DNA from: Urechis unicinctus
Lineage: Eukaryota > Annelida > Polychaeta > Xenopneusta > Urechidae
Assembly: GCA_034190875.2 (NCBI GenBank)
Contig: CM067346.1
Span: forward strand, 12,425,751-12,489,750
Reading direction: 5' to 3'
Length of the DNA stretch: 64,000 nt
Of the stretch, positions 12,151 through 26,700 are shown piece after piece (the first letter of the stretch is position 1; each line of letters begins with the position of its first letter). The position numbers and the translations under genes were made by a program. Under the pieces are notes generated by a model. The model saw only the letters and a program-made list of their open reading frames with translations. It was not told where the DNA came from and made no database searches.

Positions 12151-14249
12151 TTTGGTTACTAAGCTTTATCGTAAACTATCATGCAGAATGTCATTCCCTA
12201 ATTGACTGTAATCTGGAAGCAGTATATTGCATTGGGCCAATTTCGTAGACTCATGCACTGAAGCAAGAAAATCTTCTTCCATGATTTTTTTTCCTACTTA
12301 GTTTGAGCATTTCCCCCATTTGTACAATTTCCGCTTTTCGTCCATCACAAGCAAATTCTCACTACGTCATGTTTCTTGGAGAGAGGGATTTTTGCTGTTG
12401 ATCAGCCTCTTACTTGCAACCTATTGTCACATTTGGCGAGTTAACTTTCGGAACGGAAGTGTGTGAGTGTGGGAGTATGAAATTTAATGTGCTGATTTTA
12501 GGCATCAATCCCCAGCAATAGCATTAGAGGTAATCAGGCCAACCAGGCGTAAGTAATTTTGAGCACAGCACAGAAACCACGCCTTCTATAAGAATGTAGT
12601 CACGGCCAGGCAAGAATCGAAACATGCAAGTATAGAGTCCCTCGGTGCTGTATACTCCTTAGACAATTCAGCTATTTTACCAAATCTGTTCGCTACAAAC
12701 CCTTTTGAACAATTATGGGTTTAGCCCAAAGAAATCCATCCATGAAGTGTAGTCAGTACAATGAGAGACGGAATGAGCCGCACACAATCTATTAATTACT
12801 GTCGTCTGAATAAGTGGCTTGTCATAAAGAGTATCAATTATCCTTTGATATAAAATTAAATTTCTTATCATATGTGACATTCCAACCAGGTGATCTATTT
12901 GCAATAGGTAGCAGATGGTAAAATACGGAGATATCACACATCTGTCTAATTAGTTTCAATGATGCAAATATTCTTTGCAACATCTAATTTGAACAAAGAA
13001 CATAATTCGATTACCAACCCTGAAACTAATAGAAGCTGTCTACTTGTGTCAGAATATTTACACTATGAGGTAAACCTAAAACGTTGAACAACGCATATAG
13101 GGTATAAGTTGTTGTGAGGAGACCTGTCATTAATACCAATGTTTTATTCACCAGGACAGGCTAGCATATTGTGAATAATCAAATAAAAGTAGCGGTGTAC
13201 CTAACCGTAATCACACTGCAAAATATATATCTGAGCACTGTAGCGGTTTTTTAGCCTTCGTTTTCAAAGTTCTCTACACCTGATTTAGGTATGTGTGGTC
13301 GAGAATATTGTTCGATTAACATCCTACCGCATATTCATAATCCCTTATTTTTATCCTGGTATACTTATTTTGCCGCAATGTTTCGTCTGTAACTTCGAAA
13401 ATGCGGAAGTCATTTTGCCTTTTAACACTATGTCGGTGCAAAACGAAACAAGAAAACATATCGGATTGGAAATATTACGATTCATAAAAGAATGATCAAC
13501 TCAATTGCAAATCAATACATTATAGTCTATATTGTATTGTAAATCAATATTCAATTCATTATAGAATTGTTAAAATCTCGTATCTTGATGGAGTGCTCCC
13601 TTTGCTATAGATCAAAGCCCAGCTGGACTTTCAGTGTTGATGTGAGAGCCATCTATCACTGCAACTATGCCCTTGAACCTTGCCATGTCCCGAGAATTAC
13701 GAGAGATGTGTGCCTATTCCTGCCTGAAACTTACATACACGGTGTTTTATTTTAATACAATATATTAAAAAACGAGTTTTGTCATCCTGTTGTCATACAA
13801 ATTGGCATCTAACAAACCGATAAATTCCCAGTCTGCTAATAAAAATCACGCTTTCTACGATTTCGAACCTGCCGTAGATAATCTATTGTCTTGCAAAATA
13901 TCCATTATATGTGTGACACGGTCGGTCTTAAGCGAGCTTATTTGCGAGCGCTGTTCGTGTGCTTCAATCACTGATTAATATTATATATAAGAGCCACGAA
14001 TATTTAATCGTCTCAGATGTCCTTTATAACGGAGCAAAATGGCAAAAACCGTTCTGACGAGTTTAAAATGTTAATTTTTGGGTGCATTTTGCGTTTGTTG
14101 TCCACAATAATGCTACGTGCAGCTATATTGCCAGTTATCGCCTGTTGATGCATTATATTTAATTACGTAATCGAAAGCCATATTTTGTGGTTTAGCAGCA
14201 TTCGTCGAATTAGAATAGTCTACACTATTCAGCAATCCGTTACAACAGG

Positions 14250-15190
14250 TAATTTACAACGATGCACGCACCCGTTATGGATGTGAACGATTCATGGCGG
14301 TCTGTTAGCAATTTGACCTGATCTATTCACCAAAATATGAAGATGCTCCATCGCGTTTAAGAAAGTTCTTTTGAAGAGTAAACACTTAATGGTTCACAAC
14401 AATTGTATGTCAGATACTAAGGATAAATATATAGGATATTGTAAGCAACGGAAGAATATTTATTTGATGTTGTTGTCTAAACATTCGAGCAATTGCAGAT
14501 ATATTTTGCCATTCATTTGTCAACAGCTGTGATTAAATACCACACAATTATTTGTGCAAAATCCAGATGGCATGATTAGAAACCGATATATAAGTTAATC
14601 AGTTAGTCATGATTCCAAATTACAAACAGTTACAGTCGCTGCCCGATCAGCTTTCAATGCAAAACTGCAAACAGGGCAGCAAAATACCTGGACATATTAT
14701 GTTAGTTTGAAATAAATATGCTGGCATATATTCTATGATGCTAAAGAATAAACTAACGTCAAATTGGAGTCGTGATTCATGCACCACAATAAATGCAAAT
14801 GTTCATCGTGTCGTATCCTGTACCAAAATATGTCAGTAGTCAACACCAATATTTCTTTTTAAAGTAAGAAATCATATAGAATTAGAATGCTGCCACATGT
14901 ACACACCAGATAGAGAGGAATGAGGCAATATGTATCGGCTTCAACGTATGTTGATTGCCTGATTTTAATCACAATGCAATTCGTTATTGTAAAGAAACGG
15001 CCATTACAAAAGGAATATATGGGGTGCGGGGGGGGGGGGGTCTGCTTAATGCTTTCGAGTCGAAACAGTTTGATCACCACAGCACATTACATAGCCATGT
15101 CTATTATATAGGTTAGATCACAGTATGCCATGTAGGTAACAATGAATACGAAGACATTTGTTAAATATGGCCCCCATTACAAAATGTATA
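14250..15190. repeat. Internal tandem subrepeat, first copy (~0.95 kb)
   Basis: It aligns with 15,200-16,490 in the same order: 'ggatgtgaNcgattc(a/g)tggcg', 'gaagatgctcca', 'gtaagcaa(c/t)gga', 'aaattacaaacagt(t/a)acag', 'ccgatca', then the 'gattgcctgatt' and 'catca(c)..catagccatg' blocks. Divergence is high, so this is one of the oldest visible duplications. It contains a run of 13 G at 15,028-15,040, immediately after ggggtgc. Confidence 0.75.
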
Positions 15191-15199
15191 TGGCAAAGA

Positions 15200-16490
15200 T
15201 AGTGACATGCGGTAATGAGCGCAACCATTTTGGATGTGAGCGATTCGTGGCGATCCGCATGCGTTTAAACTGGCCGACTTACCAATAGATGAAGATGCTC
15301 CAAGGCATTGAATCTTACATAGATCTCGAAAAGAGTGCTGTTGCAGAGTAAATCTTCTACGTTTTAATATAATCATAAATCACATACTGAGGATATGATG
15401 TAGTAAGCAATGGAAGTCTGGGGTGTGGCTAAACGCACTTGTGCAGATAATTTGCTATTCGGATGTGATTCACATGAATAAATCCAACTATTATTGAATA
15501 CAATAAAATTATTTACACGTTTTTACGGTTCAGATGATATGATTAAAAAAACCATGAACAAGTTAATAAGATAATCATGAATCGAAATTACAAACAGTAA
15601 CAGAAGATTACCGATCATCTTTCAAAAGGAAATGGACGCGACTCTCGTGCCCTAACCAACGTATGTCAGCTTTATTCGGAATGAACGTTTGATCGAATAT
15701 CCGTCTGCTCCTTCTTAAGCAGCAAATGGCAGACATATCCAGTGATTGGATTAGCTTTATTGTGTCCAGCAATCATGCTTCGGCAGATTATGCCCCATCG
15801 ACATGATCCCCAGACCTACGACAATGTCACTGTTCTGGCGTCTATACTATGGATTTTATCGACTTATATTTCACGTCGTGTCTTTTCGCAGCGTTACTGT
15901 TATACTGAAACACGTGAAAGTGAGTTGTGCCCGCGAACCGCAACAACAACAGTTGTGCTTAGTCTAGCTAGCTAATAGAATGTGTCCTGATGGAGAGAGG
16001 AGGTCACGGTGACATTGATGGTGAGTATTGCGAGAAAAAACTTCCCAAGATAATGATTTGTTGGTGCAAAGAATTTATTTCAATGGTAAGTGCGTCTAGT
16101 TATTGGAGGGATATCAAGTGTAGATATCAAGCGTTGTACATACTTCTCATATAGTGCCGGAATACAGATTCCGTGATAAAGTTTACAACGGTCAGTTATT
16201 GCATGACAGTCTCATCAAATATTTCCATTTAATGAAATAAATCATATAGAAATTGTACAGTACTCATGGTACATGCTCAATAATTCACAGTAAACTAGAT
16301 GGAAAGATAGCCTGAGCATTCATGAATCAGCTCCCGCCAGCATTAAACTATTGATGATTGCCTGATTGCCAACTTAATGTTAACTGTAATGATCATTTTC
16401 AAGAGATTCGTGAGAGATAAGGTCTACTTATTTCTCTAGCCATTAGCGCTTAATCGAAACTAATGTATCACTACATGATATTATACAGGT
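15200..16490. repeat. Internal tandem subrepeat, second copy
   Basis: This is the partner of 14,250-15,190. About 400 extra bases (roughly 15,650-16,100) interrupt the alignment and hold the 77-codon ORF at 15,742-15,975. The same arrangement occurs in X2 (about 25,030-26,270). The right end (gattgcctgattgcc to ggttatcggggtcaaag) leads directly into the older repeat copy that begins at 16,487. Confidence 0.7.
15742..15975 (+). other. 77-codon ORF conserved between X1 and X2
   Basis: The paralogue at 25,475-25,708 differs at four bases: two change residues (Ala to Val, Ile to Val) and two are silent, about 1.7%, slightly less than the surroundings. The first ~40 residues are fairly hydrophobic (IGLALLCPAIM, then VTVLASILWILSTYI), so a membrane segment is imaginable; the tail is polar and Thr-rich. 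No family is recognised. It is the least implausible small ORF of the array, but the evidence is too thin to call a gene. Confidence 0.25.
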
Positions 16491-17758
16491 TATCGGGGTC
16501 AAAGTTACAACACGTTCCCCAATACAACACTAGAGGTGCTATAAGATCTGCAGCAAATGGTACTGAACCCTCATTTGGGTGATAGGCAGATACAGTTTTA
16601 ATATATCGCGTAAGCCAGTGATATTCGTTCATTAGGGTTTCACCACGAGTAACTAGTCGTTTCTATGTCCACTGACTGTTATGCAGGAAAGAGTCACAAT
16701 ATATCAAAACCCTGTGTCCTCGCAGGTTGCTATCTATTTTTTTAATTATGGATGCTGCGGTCGTTGAGATAAGAATCACGGACTATTTTGTTTTATGTGA
16801 ATAACATCCAATAACCCGAGTCCTTTTGTTAACCTCGTTCTTTGGGAAGTCTGATTTCATAATTTGAACTCTGGATGATTTTATCTTGTATCTTGTCAAG
16901 CAGCTCATTTATCGTGTTTAAATGCACAATAACCCGAATATACCGAATGAGCGATATGTTATTGTAGTGACCACGCAATGGATTTTATAGTGTCGAGGTT
17001 TATAATTACACGCAGCGTGTTAATTAAGCTGGCGTTCAGCCATTTCGCCATTACTATAAGATCTAAATGCCAAAAAGAATAAGAGAATGCATAGGCGGTC
17101 GCTTTTAAACAGATATGAATACCTTTTGTTAAATGGGCAATGATTGCCGGCGAAGTTTAATGCGTCATTCAACGAAAGTCATTATTGCTGCAGTTGATTT
17201 TTTGCTAACAATTATTGACAGATGAAACTATGAGTCCAATGAACCAACCAAGTGCCGCGTTGGCTGCGGATACTTGGGTAATTGGATAATTATATTAGCA
17301 ACTGCGCATGAGCGTAGAATCGTTCATTACTCAATTTAATTAAATTGCTCAGATGTGTTAAAGTAAAGATGTAGTATAACAGTGAGCGGTAATACATGCT
17401 TGCAATGATGACTTTCGACCACTGAGATGAAATATTGCATATAACTGACACATGTACAGCAGCAACATAAACTGCAATGTGACGTACAATATCAAGTCAT
17501 TGATGATAAGACAGTATTGATGTTTACTTTATATACATAGTATACTTGAAAGCATTTTAATTGATTCACAGACTCCTATGATATATTGATCAATTTAATA
17601 ACAATGATACTTTGGTAGGTAACCAGCCTTTCTGCTAGAAATTAACGTTTGGTATGAATGTTGCACACCAATTATCATGTCGAAGTATATAACGGGAAGA
17701 CATTACGGGTATTTATTACTTGCCAGCCGCCAGACTAGCAGGTTATTCCAGCCGGTTA
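16487..17758. repeat. Right part of X1: second copy of the L repeat
   Basis: It matches 1-1,541 at roughly 10% divergence and 26,267-27,663 at about 3.6% (9 mismatches in 250 by hand). It lacks about 135 bases present in both other copies (375-510 and 26,640-26,775), where cataattt is joined directly to gaactct. It shares with 26,267-27,663 the block at 17,076-17,555 and an insertion ggtaaccagcctttctgc near 17,610 that L1 does not have. Confidence 0.88.
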
Positions 17759-17759
17759 A
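17758..17759. other. Junction of the 10-kb tandem duplication
   Basis: Left of this point the sequence ends agccggtta, which elsewhere continues as tatgaatacc (27,664) or tataaatacc (1,545). Right of it comes aaagaacaaaatgat, which elsewhere is preceded by tttcctttc (7,122). The two parental flanks share no bases at the joint, so the junction looks like non-homologous joining rather than unequal crossing over. Confidence 0.85.
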
Positions 17760-20700
17760 AAGAACAAAATGATATATATTTCGATGACAGACCATTCGCT
17801 CACGTTCAAGAATTTAACATCAGACTCCCTCGCAAGATACACAGAACATTCTCGAACCCGTTCGCATCAGATGTAGGTAAATGAGGCCATATATATCAGC
17901 ATTAAATGGATGTCCGATTTTGACCTTAATCCCAGTTTGCATCGAGTTTATTGGAATAAATGGGTCATTTCAAGGAGATTCATGAGAGACAAAGTCCACT
18001 TATTGCTTTGGCAGTAGACGCTGAATTGAAAAAAATGTCATCACCGCAGCACATGACATAGCCATGTTCATTCTGTAGGTGGTACAGCCAGTGGCATGAA
18101 ACCACAATATGTCATGTAGGTATCAATCAATTAAAGTGGCCCACTTTATTAACCTTGCACTTTCAGATTCAAAAAAAGGCATGTGGAATACCCGATGCGG
18201 TTTAAACCAGTGAATTTTGATGTACCCATATAACAAGTTATCGTCCGGATAACCATTAAGTTATAATCAGACGCTTAACAACACAATCACAGTCTTTGAT
18301 CTCCACCTTCCGATAGTTGGCTGCATATTATTTGTAGGCTAAAGCCGCATAACTAAAACCGCATTACTAAAAGAAATGTAAAAGTTGAATGTAAAATATG
18401 AATTGGCTGTGGCGTATTGATCTTATTCAATTCATAATGATTTTCCCTGAGAGCTATATGACTCAATTATGTCGTCGGATGCAGTTATCGTCAAGCCAAA
18501 CAAGCTTCATATTGCGAGGGGGGGGGGGGGGGGCGGTGGTGGTGATACATAACATAGACCTTGTGTACACAATGGAAATAAACGTAATAGGTGTGAACCT
18601 ATGCTGTTTTGATTCCAGGTTTGTCGAAATAATTTATAGCAGACCACATTTAATCAAGGACCAATGCGAAGATTGATCTTAAATGACAACTATATTATGA
18701 ATTGCGTCAGTGCTAAAATCACGGCAAGGTGGCGATTATCCATACCTGGATACTGTATCGGGATCAAAGTAACAGCAAGATATCCAATAAACTACTAGAG
18801 GGGCTAAAATATATACAGATGATCAGTTAGTTCAATTTGTTTGAGCCGCTGCAAATGATGCTGGACTCTCATAAGCGGATTTGCGGATAAAGTTTGAACT
18901 GATCGAACAGGCGCCAGTTGATCATAGAGATCCACTAGATACAAAGAGCCACTATTTATTAGAATCATGCTTGTTCGCAGGTTGCCATCTATTTTCTAAC
19001 GATAGATACAGTGGTTGTTACGAATGAAAATAAGAATCGCGGACTATCTATCAATTGATGATACACACTATGCAAGTATACTCCCAAATCGTTAGTATGC
19101 ATCGAAAGATGCACAAGATTAGGGATAAGCTGACATAGGTGTTATTAATGGTTTGGCAAGAGGCAGGCTGTCATGGGAGTTTGTGCTTCTAGAAAATGAA
19201 TTAATTTTCAAACTATCCCATATCTATGCAATTATATTCCGTTGGGTGTGTTCAAAAGTGAGTATTACGGTCGTACATGACGAGAGGAAGTGTTGGATAA
19301 CTGTTTATGCCGCAATCTTTCTGAATAAAATGATGCCGTACTCAAACAAATATTGTGGATGCTGCTTGAGCGCTCAGTCTGGAATAAAATGTTTTTTGAG
19401 ATGCACAACATTAAACAGCTTTTAGCTTTCTTAAAACGAACGTTTAAAACGCGAAAATGTAAATATTGGGAGCATAATTGCCTTTCGCAAATCCACTAGT
19501 TGTTTATGTAGCATATTCAATAGACAAACAGTCAAATAATATTTATGGTCGACACTTGCACTTATCCTCTTGTTTGTACTTGGTTCAGTATATCACCCTT
19601 ACATCGTTAGATATATTTTTTTCACATAGGAACCCCATGTATAATGAGCAAACCCTCGCACTATGCAATGCATAAACAAATCATCAACATTCGGTTTTGA
19701 AAAAGAGTTTTTAGACCGATTCATGGGAAATGATATCAAGACACCCGATTTCAATGGCCTTTGCAAAGCTCGACTTCTTCATTTTGGTGGGAAGTGAACA
19801 TGAATTAAAATATGACAAACGGTGGACGCCACAAAACATCCGAAAGCACAAACGGGTGGAGTTTAAGCGATAGCAGAAGAAAATGGTAGCCCAAAACAGC
19901 CATCACTTAGTCCAAGTTGAAAGAGAATAGTTAAACTATTCAGAGATATCATTCCAGGATAATCACACAAGGAAAGTGAAATATGTCTCAAATAGAATGG
20001 TAGCCGATTACTACGCTTGGTAAGTAATGTTATATGAAAGATGCGATCAGGTCAGCTTACATACTGACAGATTGTTTTGATTGCCGCTCGACCACCATAA
20101 TCATCTCTATGCAAAAGGTAGGTAAGCATGCATGTGACCATGCGAATCGCGGATATCTTTATCTCATCATATGAGGTTTTGTACGCAACAGCAACATTAT
20201 GGTCTTGATTAGTTACCTTCTGACATATTTGATATCGAATTTTGCTATGATGTAAGCTTTCTGATTAAAACATAGATACAGTCCCCTTGCAGATCATTTT
20301 CTGTGCTGGGCGTACTCTTGTAAAATGTATTCAGCATTCCATTAGTCATGGTGAGTAAATTACGAAGTTACAATTCTGAAGGATCTGATGTGCCTTGTTT
20401 TCAGCAAGTTTATCATGCAAATGATACGATCGAGTTAAGCAATTATATTACATCATGCCTGTTGGAAATAACGTGTCACTCGTTGGGCTCAGGCGCTTTG
20501 ATCATGTTCTCTTTATGCGAATATGTTACTGGCCATAGGAAATGCTTTGGCCAACATAGCATCTTTGCATATGATGATCCGGGCGATAATGATAAATTAA
20601 ACCGGATGACAGTAGCTTGGATCGAACGCAATGCATAATTCGTGGTTGGATCAGTTCGTTGCATTCTTTAACGATTATATTCAACAACATGCTTAATTAT

Positions 20701-23700
20701 TGGCGATATTCTATATAGTGGATCTCAGACTTCACAATGTCTTACATATGTCGTTTTCTAAGTTGCAATTGCACTACACAGTAGCCTAGATCTGTTAAGA
20801 GATCAGGGTCAGTAACCATCGCAGATGCCGGTAGCCACGTGTTCGCAATGCGTGGGCGCTGCAAGTATATAGGGCCGCACGCTAGTGCTCGTATTACCCG
20901 CAGTTACGAACAAGCAAATGAGCTTATTTATATCAGTACGCATTTAGAGAATCATACCAACCGCATCACACGTAATTATGCCATATATGCGATATGAGTT
21001 ATCATAAGCTGACTAGTAAAATGGAGTCAAACAATCGGCAGCATATACACAATCATACCACAATAACCAAAAACAAAACTAAGCTTAATTGACAAACTGT
21101 TAGAATCCGCAAAATACACACAACCAGCAGCTTGGTGTAACATTTCTATCAGATCGGTTCACCAATGTAGTGGAATAAATTTGATCGGAACCTTATCATC
21201 GAGGCAGTGCATGCTTTAAGATTGATTCCAAATGTGCCCAATGGGATAGTATACAGCGGTCGTTTGTCTATCGTAGTTTGAGAAGTCAACGGGGTGAGAG
21301 GCATGACGTCCGGATTCTATGTCTAAATAGGGGCATTAGACGTATTCAGTCACATCACTCGGGGATGGAATGGTTGAACGTGACACCAATGGACGTAAGT
21401 CAGGTTGATAACCTTATTACAGCTCAGCACCAAGCCACAGTGTAACAAGCATTTTATTGTCGCAATAGGACGCTACTGGGTCAAAAAAAGACGTTCGTCG
21501 AGAATCAGATTAGTTTGATTAACATTTAAAAAAAACCCAGTTATTATGTGGTATTTTTTACCAAGCATTTGCCATGCATCGATTTAATACAAAGCGTTTT
21601 GATGGTTTGACGTAAGGCAATAGTTACAGATTATGCCTAACACGCTTCGGCCGAATACATCCACGGTATATTCAATTAACTCGACGGGAACCTTTGCCAG
21701 CCAAAGAACTGATTAACATCCGACAGAGATTTGAAATCCATTTGGATGTAGTTTAATCTACACCCACTTATATTAACCAACCTTTTTTTAATCTCCTGTG
21801 AGATTTGAAACCTGATTAGGACAGAGATGTATAAGCATCAACTAATGCCATGCCATATCGTCACCCGAAAGAACCATTGCAACAAGCAAAATGGTTTATA
21901 TCTAGCATAATAAATGTGTTCTCTACGAGTTCGAATGCAAATTAGCTACAAAGCCACATGAAGAGAGGAATTAATGCCGCCAGCGTGTTAATGTTTTCAT
22001 TATCATTCTTGAACCTGTAACGGCTGAATACCAAAGGCGTAGCATGAGGATGTGGAACAAATAAATAGGATTGTTAACTCATTGTGATTTTAATGGTGAT
22101 TGACATATTTCGTTTGGGGGGGTTATCTTGGGATGTGTTTGCAAACAAATCGGGTGAAATCATCTTGCGCACTGAAGCTCGTATTTTTTCAGCGAACAGC
22201 CGAATACTATGACAATCGTATTGGGTAATACTTAAGGAATGGGTAGTAATTGCCGAGATGGGTGTCCTGATCTGTGTGCCATGCAGTGATTTAGCTTGCG
22301 TAAAATGCAAGCTATTATATCGTGTAAAATTGCTCTTCTCATTTGTTAAGCAGATTTGGTTACTAAGCTTTATCGTAAACTATCATGAAGAATGTCATTC
22401 CCTAATTGACTGTAATCTGGAAGCAGTATATTGCATTGGGCCAATTACGTAGACTCATGCACTGAAGCAAGAAAATCTTCTTCCATGATTTTTTTTCCTA
22501 CTTAGTTTGAGCATTTCCCCCATTTGTACCTTTTCCGCTTTTCGTCCATCACAAGAAAATTCTCACTACGTCATGTTTCTTGGAGAGAGGGACTTTTGCT
22601 GTTGATCAGCCTCTTACTTGCAACCTATTATCACATTTGGCGAGTTAACCTTCGGAACGGAAGTGTGTGAGTGTGACAGTATAAAATTTAATGTGCTGAT
22701 TTTAGGCATCAATCCCTAGCATTTGCATTTGAGGTAATCAGGCCAACCAGGCGTAAGTAATTTTGAGCACAGCACAGAAACCACGCCTTCTATAAGAATG
22801 TAGTCACGGCCAGGATAGAATCGAAACATGCAAGTATAGAGTCCCTCGGTGCTGTATACTCCTTAGACAATTCAGCTATTTTACCAAATCTGTTCGCTAC
22901 GAACCCCTTTAAACAATTATGGGTTTAGCCCAAAGAAATCCATCCATGAAGTGTAGTCAGTACAATGAGAGACGGAATGAGCCGCACACAATCTGTTAAT
23001 TACTGTCGTCTGAATAAGTGGCTTGCCATAAAGAGTATCAATTATCCTTTGATATAAAATTAAATTTCTTCTCTTATGTGACATTCCGACCAGGTTATCT
23101 ATTTGCAATAGGTAGCAGATGGTAAAATACGGAGATATCACACATCTGTCTAATTAGTTTCAATGATGCAAATATTCTTTGCAACATCTAATTTGAACAA
23201 AGAACGTAATTAGATTACCAACCCTGAAACTAATAGAAGCTGTCTACTTGTGTCAGAATATTTACACTATGAGGTAAACCTAAAACATTGAACAACGCAT
23301 ATAGGGTATAAGTTGTCGTGAGGAGACCTGTCATTAATACCAATGTTTTATTCACCAGGACAGGGTAGCATATTGTGAATAATCAAATAAAAGTAGCAGT
23401 GTACCTAACCTAAATCACACTGCAAAATAAAATCTCGTATCTTGATGGAGTGCTCCCTTTGCTATAGATCAAAGCCCAGCTGGACTTTCAATCTTGATGT
23501 GAGAGCCATCTATCACTGCAACTATGCCCTTGAACCTTGCCATGTCCCGAGAATTACGAGAGATATGTGCCAATTCCTGCCTGAAACTTACATACACGGT
23601 GTTTTATTTAATACAATATATTAAAAAACGAGTTTTGTCATCCTGTTGTCATACAAATTGGCATCTAACAAACCGATAAATTCCTAGTCTGCTAACAAAA

Positions 23701-26700
23701 CTCACGCTTTCTACGATTTCGAACCTGCCGTAGATAATCTATTGTCTTGCAAAATATCCATTATATGTGTGACACGATCGGTCTTAAGCGAGCTAATTTG
23801 CGAGCGCTGTTCGTGTGCTTCAATCACTGATTAATATTATATATAAGAGCCACGAATATTTAGTCGTCTCAGATGTCCTTTATAACGGAGCAAAATGGCA
23901 AAAACCGTTCTGACGAGTTTAAAATGTTAATTTATGGGTGCATTTTGCGTTTGTTGTCCACAATAATGCTACGTTCAGCTATATTGCCAGTTATCGCCTG
24001 ATATATTTAATTAGGTAATCGAAAGCCTTATTTTGTGGTTTAGCAGCATTCGTCGAATTAGAATAGTCTACACTATTTAGCAATCCGTTACAACACGTAA
24101 TTTACAACGATGCACGCACCCGTTATGGATGTGAACGATTCATGGCGGTCTGTTAGCAATTTGACATGATCTATTCACCAAAATATGACGATGCTCCATC
24201 GCGTTTAAGAAAGTTCTTTTGAAGAGTAAACACTTAATGGTTCACAACAATTGTATGTCAGATACTAAGGATAAATATATAGGATATTGTAAGCAACGGA
24301 AGAATATTTATTTGATGTTGTTGTCTAAACATTCGAGCAATTGCAAATATATTTTGCCATTCATTTGTCAACAGCTGTGATTAAATACCACAAAATTAAC
24401 TGTGCAAAATCCAGATGGCATGATTAGAAAACGATATATAAGTTAATCAGTTAGTCATGAATCCAAATTACAAACAGTTACAGTCGCTGCCCGATCAGCT
24501 TTCAATGCAATACTGCAAACAGGGCAGCAAAATACCTGGACATATTATGTTAGTTTGAAATAAATATGCTGGCATATATTCTATGGTGCTAAAGAATAAA
24601 CTAACGTCAAATCGGAGTCGTGATTCATGCACCATAATAAATGCAAATGTTCATCGTGTCGTATCCTGTACCACAATATGTCAGTAGTCAACACCAGTAT
24701 TTCTTTTTAAAGTAAGAAATCATATAGAATTAGAATGCTGCCACATGTACACACCAGATAGAGAGGAATGAGGCAATATGTATCGGCTTCAACGTATGTC
24801 GATTGCCTGATTTTAATCTCAATGCAATTCGTTATTGTAAAGAAACGGTCATTACAAAAGGAATATATGGGGTGCGGGGGGGGGGGGAGTCTGCTTAATG
24901 CTTTCGAGTCGAAACAGTTTGATCACCACAGCACATTACATAGCCATGTCTATTATATAGGTTAGATCACAGTATGCCATGTAAGTAAAAATGAATACGA
25001 AGACATTTGTTAAATATGGCCCCCATTATATAATGTATAAGGCAACGATAGTGACATGCGGTAATGAGCGCAACCATTTTGGATGTGAGCGATTCGTTTT
25101 AATATAATCGTAAATCACATACTGAAGATATGATGTAGTAAGCAATGGAAGTCTGGGGTGCGGCTAAACGCACTTGTGCAGATATTTTGCTATTCGGATG
25201 TGATTAACATGAATAAATCCAACTATTATTGAATACAATAAAATTATTTACACTTTTTACGGTTCATATGATATGATTAAAAAAACATGAACAAGTTAAT
25301 AAGATAATCATGAATCGAAATTACAAACAGTAACAGAAGATTACCGATCATCTATCAAAAGGAAATGGACGCGACTGTCGTGCCCTAACCAACGGATGTC
25401 AGCTTTATTCGGAATGAACGTTTGATCGAATATCCGTCTGCTCCTTCTTAAGCAGCAAATCGCAGACATATCCAGTGATTGGATTAGCTTTATTGTGTCC
25501 AGTAATCATGCTTCGGCAGATTATGCCCCATCGACATGATCCCCAGACCTACGACAATGTCACTGTTCTGGCGTCCGTACTATGGATTTTATCAACTTAT
25601 ATTTCACGTCGCGTCTTTTCGCAGCGTTACTGTTATACTGAAACACGTGAAAGTGAGTTGTGCCCGCGAACCGCAACAACAACAGTTGTGCTTAGTCTAG
25701 CTAGCTAGTAGAATGTGTCTTAATGGAGAGAGAGGAGGTCACGGTGACATTGATGGTGAGTATTGCGAGAAAAAACTTTGTTGGTGCAAAGAATTTACTT
25801 CAATGGTAAGTGTGTCTAGTTAACGGACGAAATTGAGGAGTAGTTAGATTAAATATCTGTGTTGTGGATGTGACAGGTTATTGGGGGGATATCAAGTGTA
25901 GATATCAAGCGTTGTACTTACTTCTCATATAGTGCCGGAATACAGATTCCGTGATAAAGTTTACAACGGTCAGTTATTGCATGACAGTCTCATCAAATAT
26001 TTCCATTTAATGAAATAAATCATATAGAAATTGAACAGTACTCATGGTACATGCTCAATAATTCACAGTAAACTAGATCGAAAGATAGCCCGAGCATTCA
26101 TGAATCAGCTTACGCCAGCATTTAACTATTGATGATTGCCTGATTGCCAACTTAATGTTAACTGTAATGATCATTTTCAAGAGATTCGTGAGAGATAAGG
26201 TCTACTTATTTCTCTAGCCATTAGCGCTTAATCGAAACTAATGTATCACTACATGATATTATATAGGTTATCGGGGTCAAAGTAACAACAAGTTCCCCAA
26301 TACAACACTAGAGGTGCTAAAAGATCTGCAGCAAATGGTACTGAACCCTCATTTGGGTGATAGGCAGATACAGTTTTAATATATCGCGTTTGCCAGTGAT
26401 ATTCGTTCATTAGGGTTTCACCACGAGTAACTAGTCGTTTCTATGTCCACTGACTGTTATGCAGCAAAGAGTCACAATATATCAAAACCCTGCGTCCTCG
26501 CAGGTTGCCATCTATTTTTTTAATTACGGATGCTGCGGTTGTTGAGATAAGAATCACGGACTATTTTGTTTTTTGTGAATAACATCCAATAACCCGAGTC
26601 CTTTTGTTAACCTCGTTCTTTGGGAAGTCTGATTTCATAATTTTGACGGGATGCAAATTTAAACCGAAAAGCATCCATAGGCAAAAACGGGCTTGTTTAG

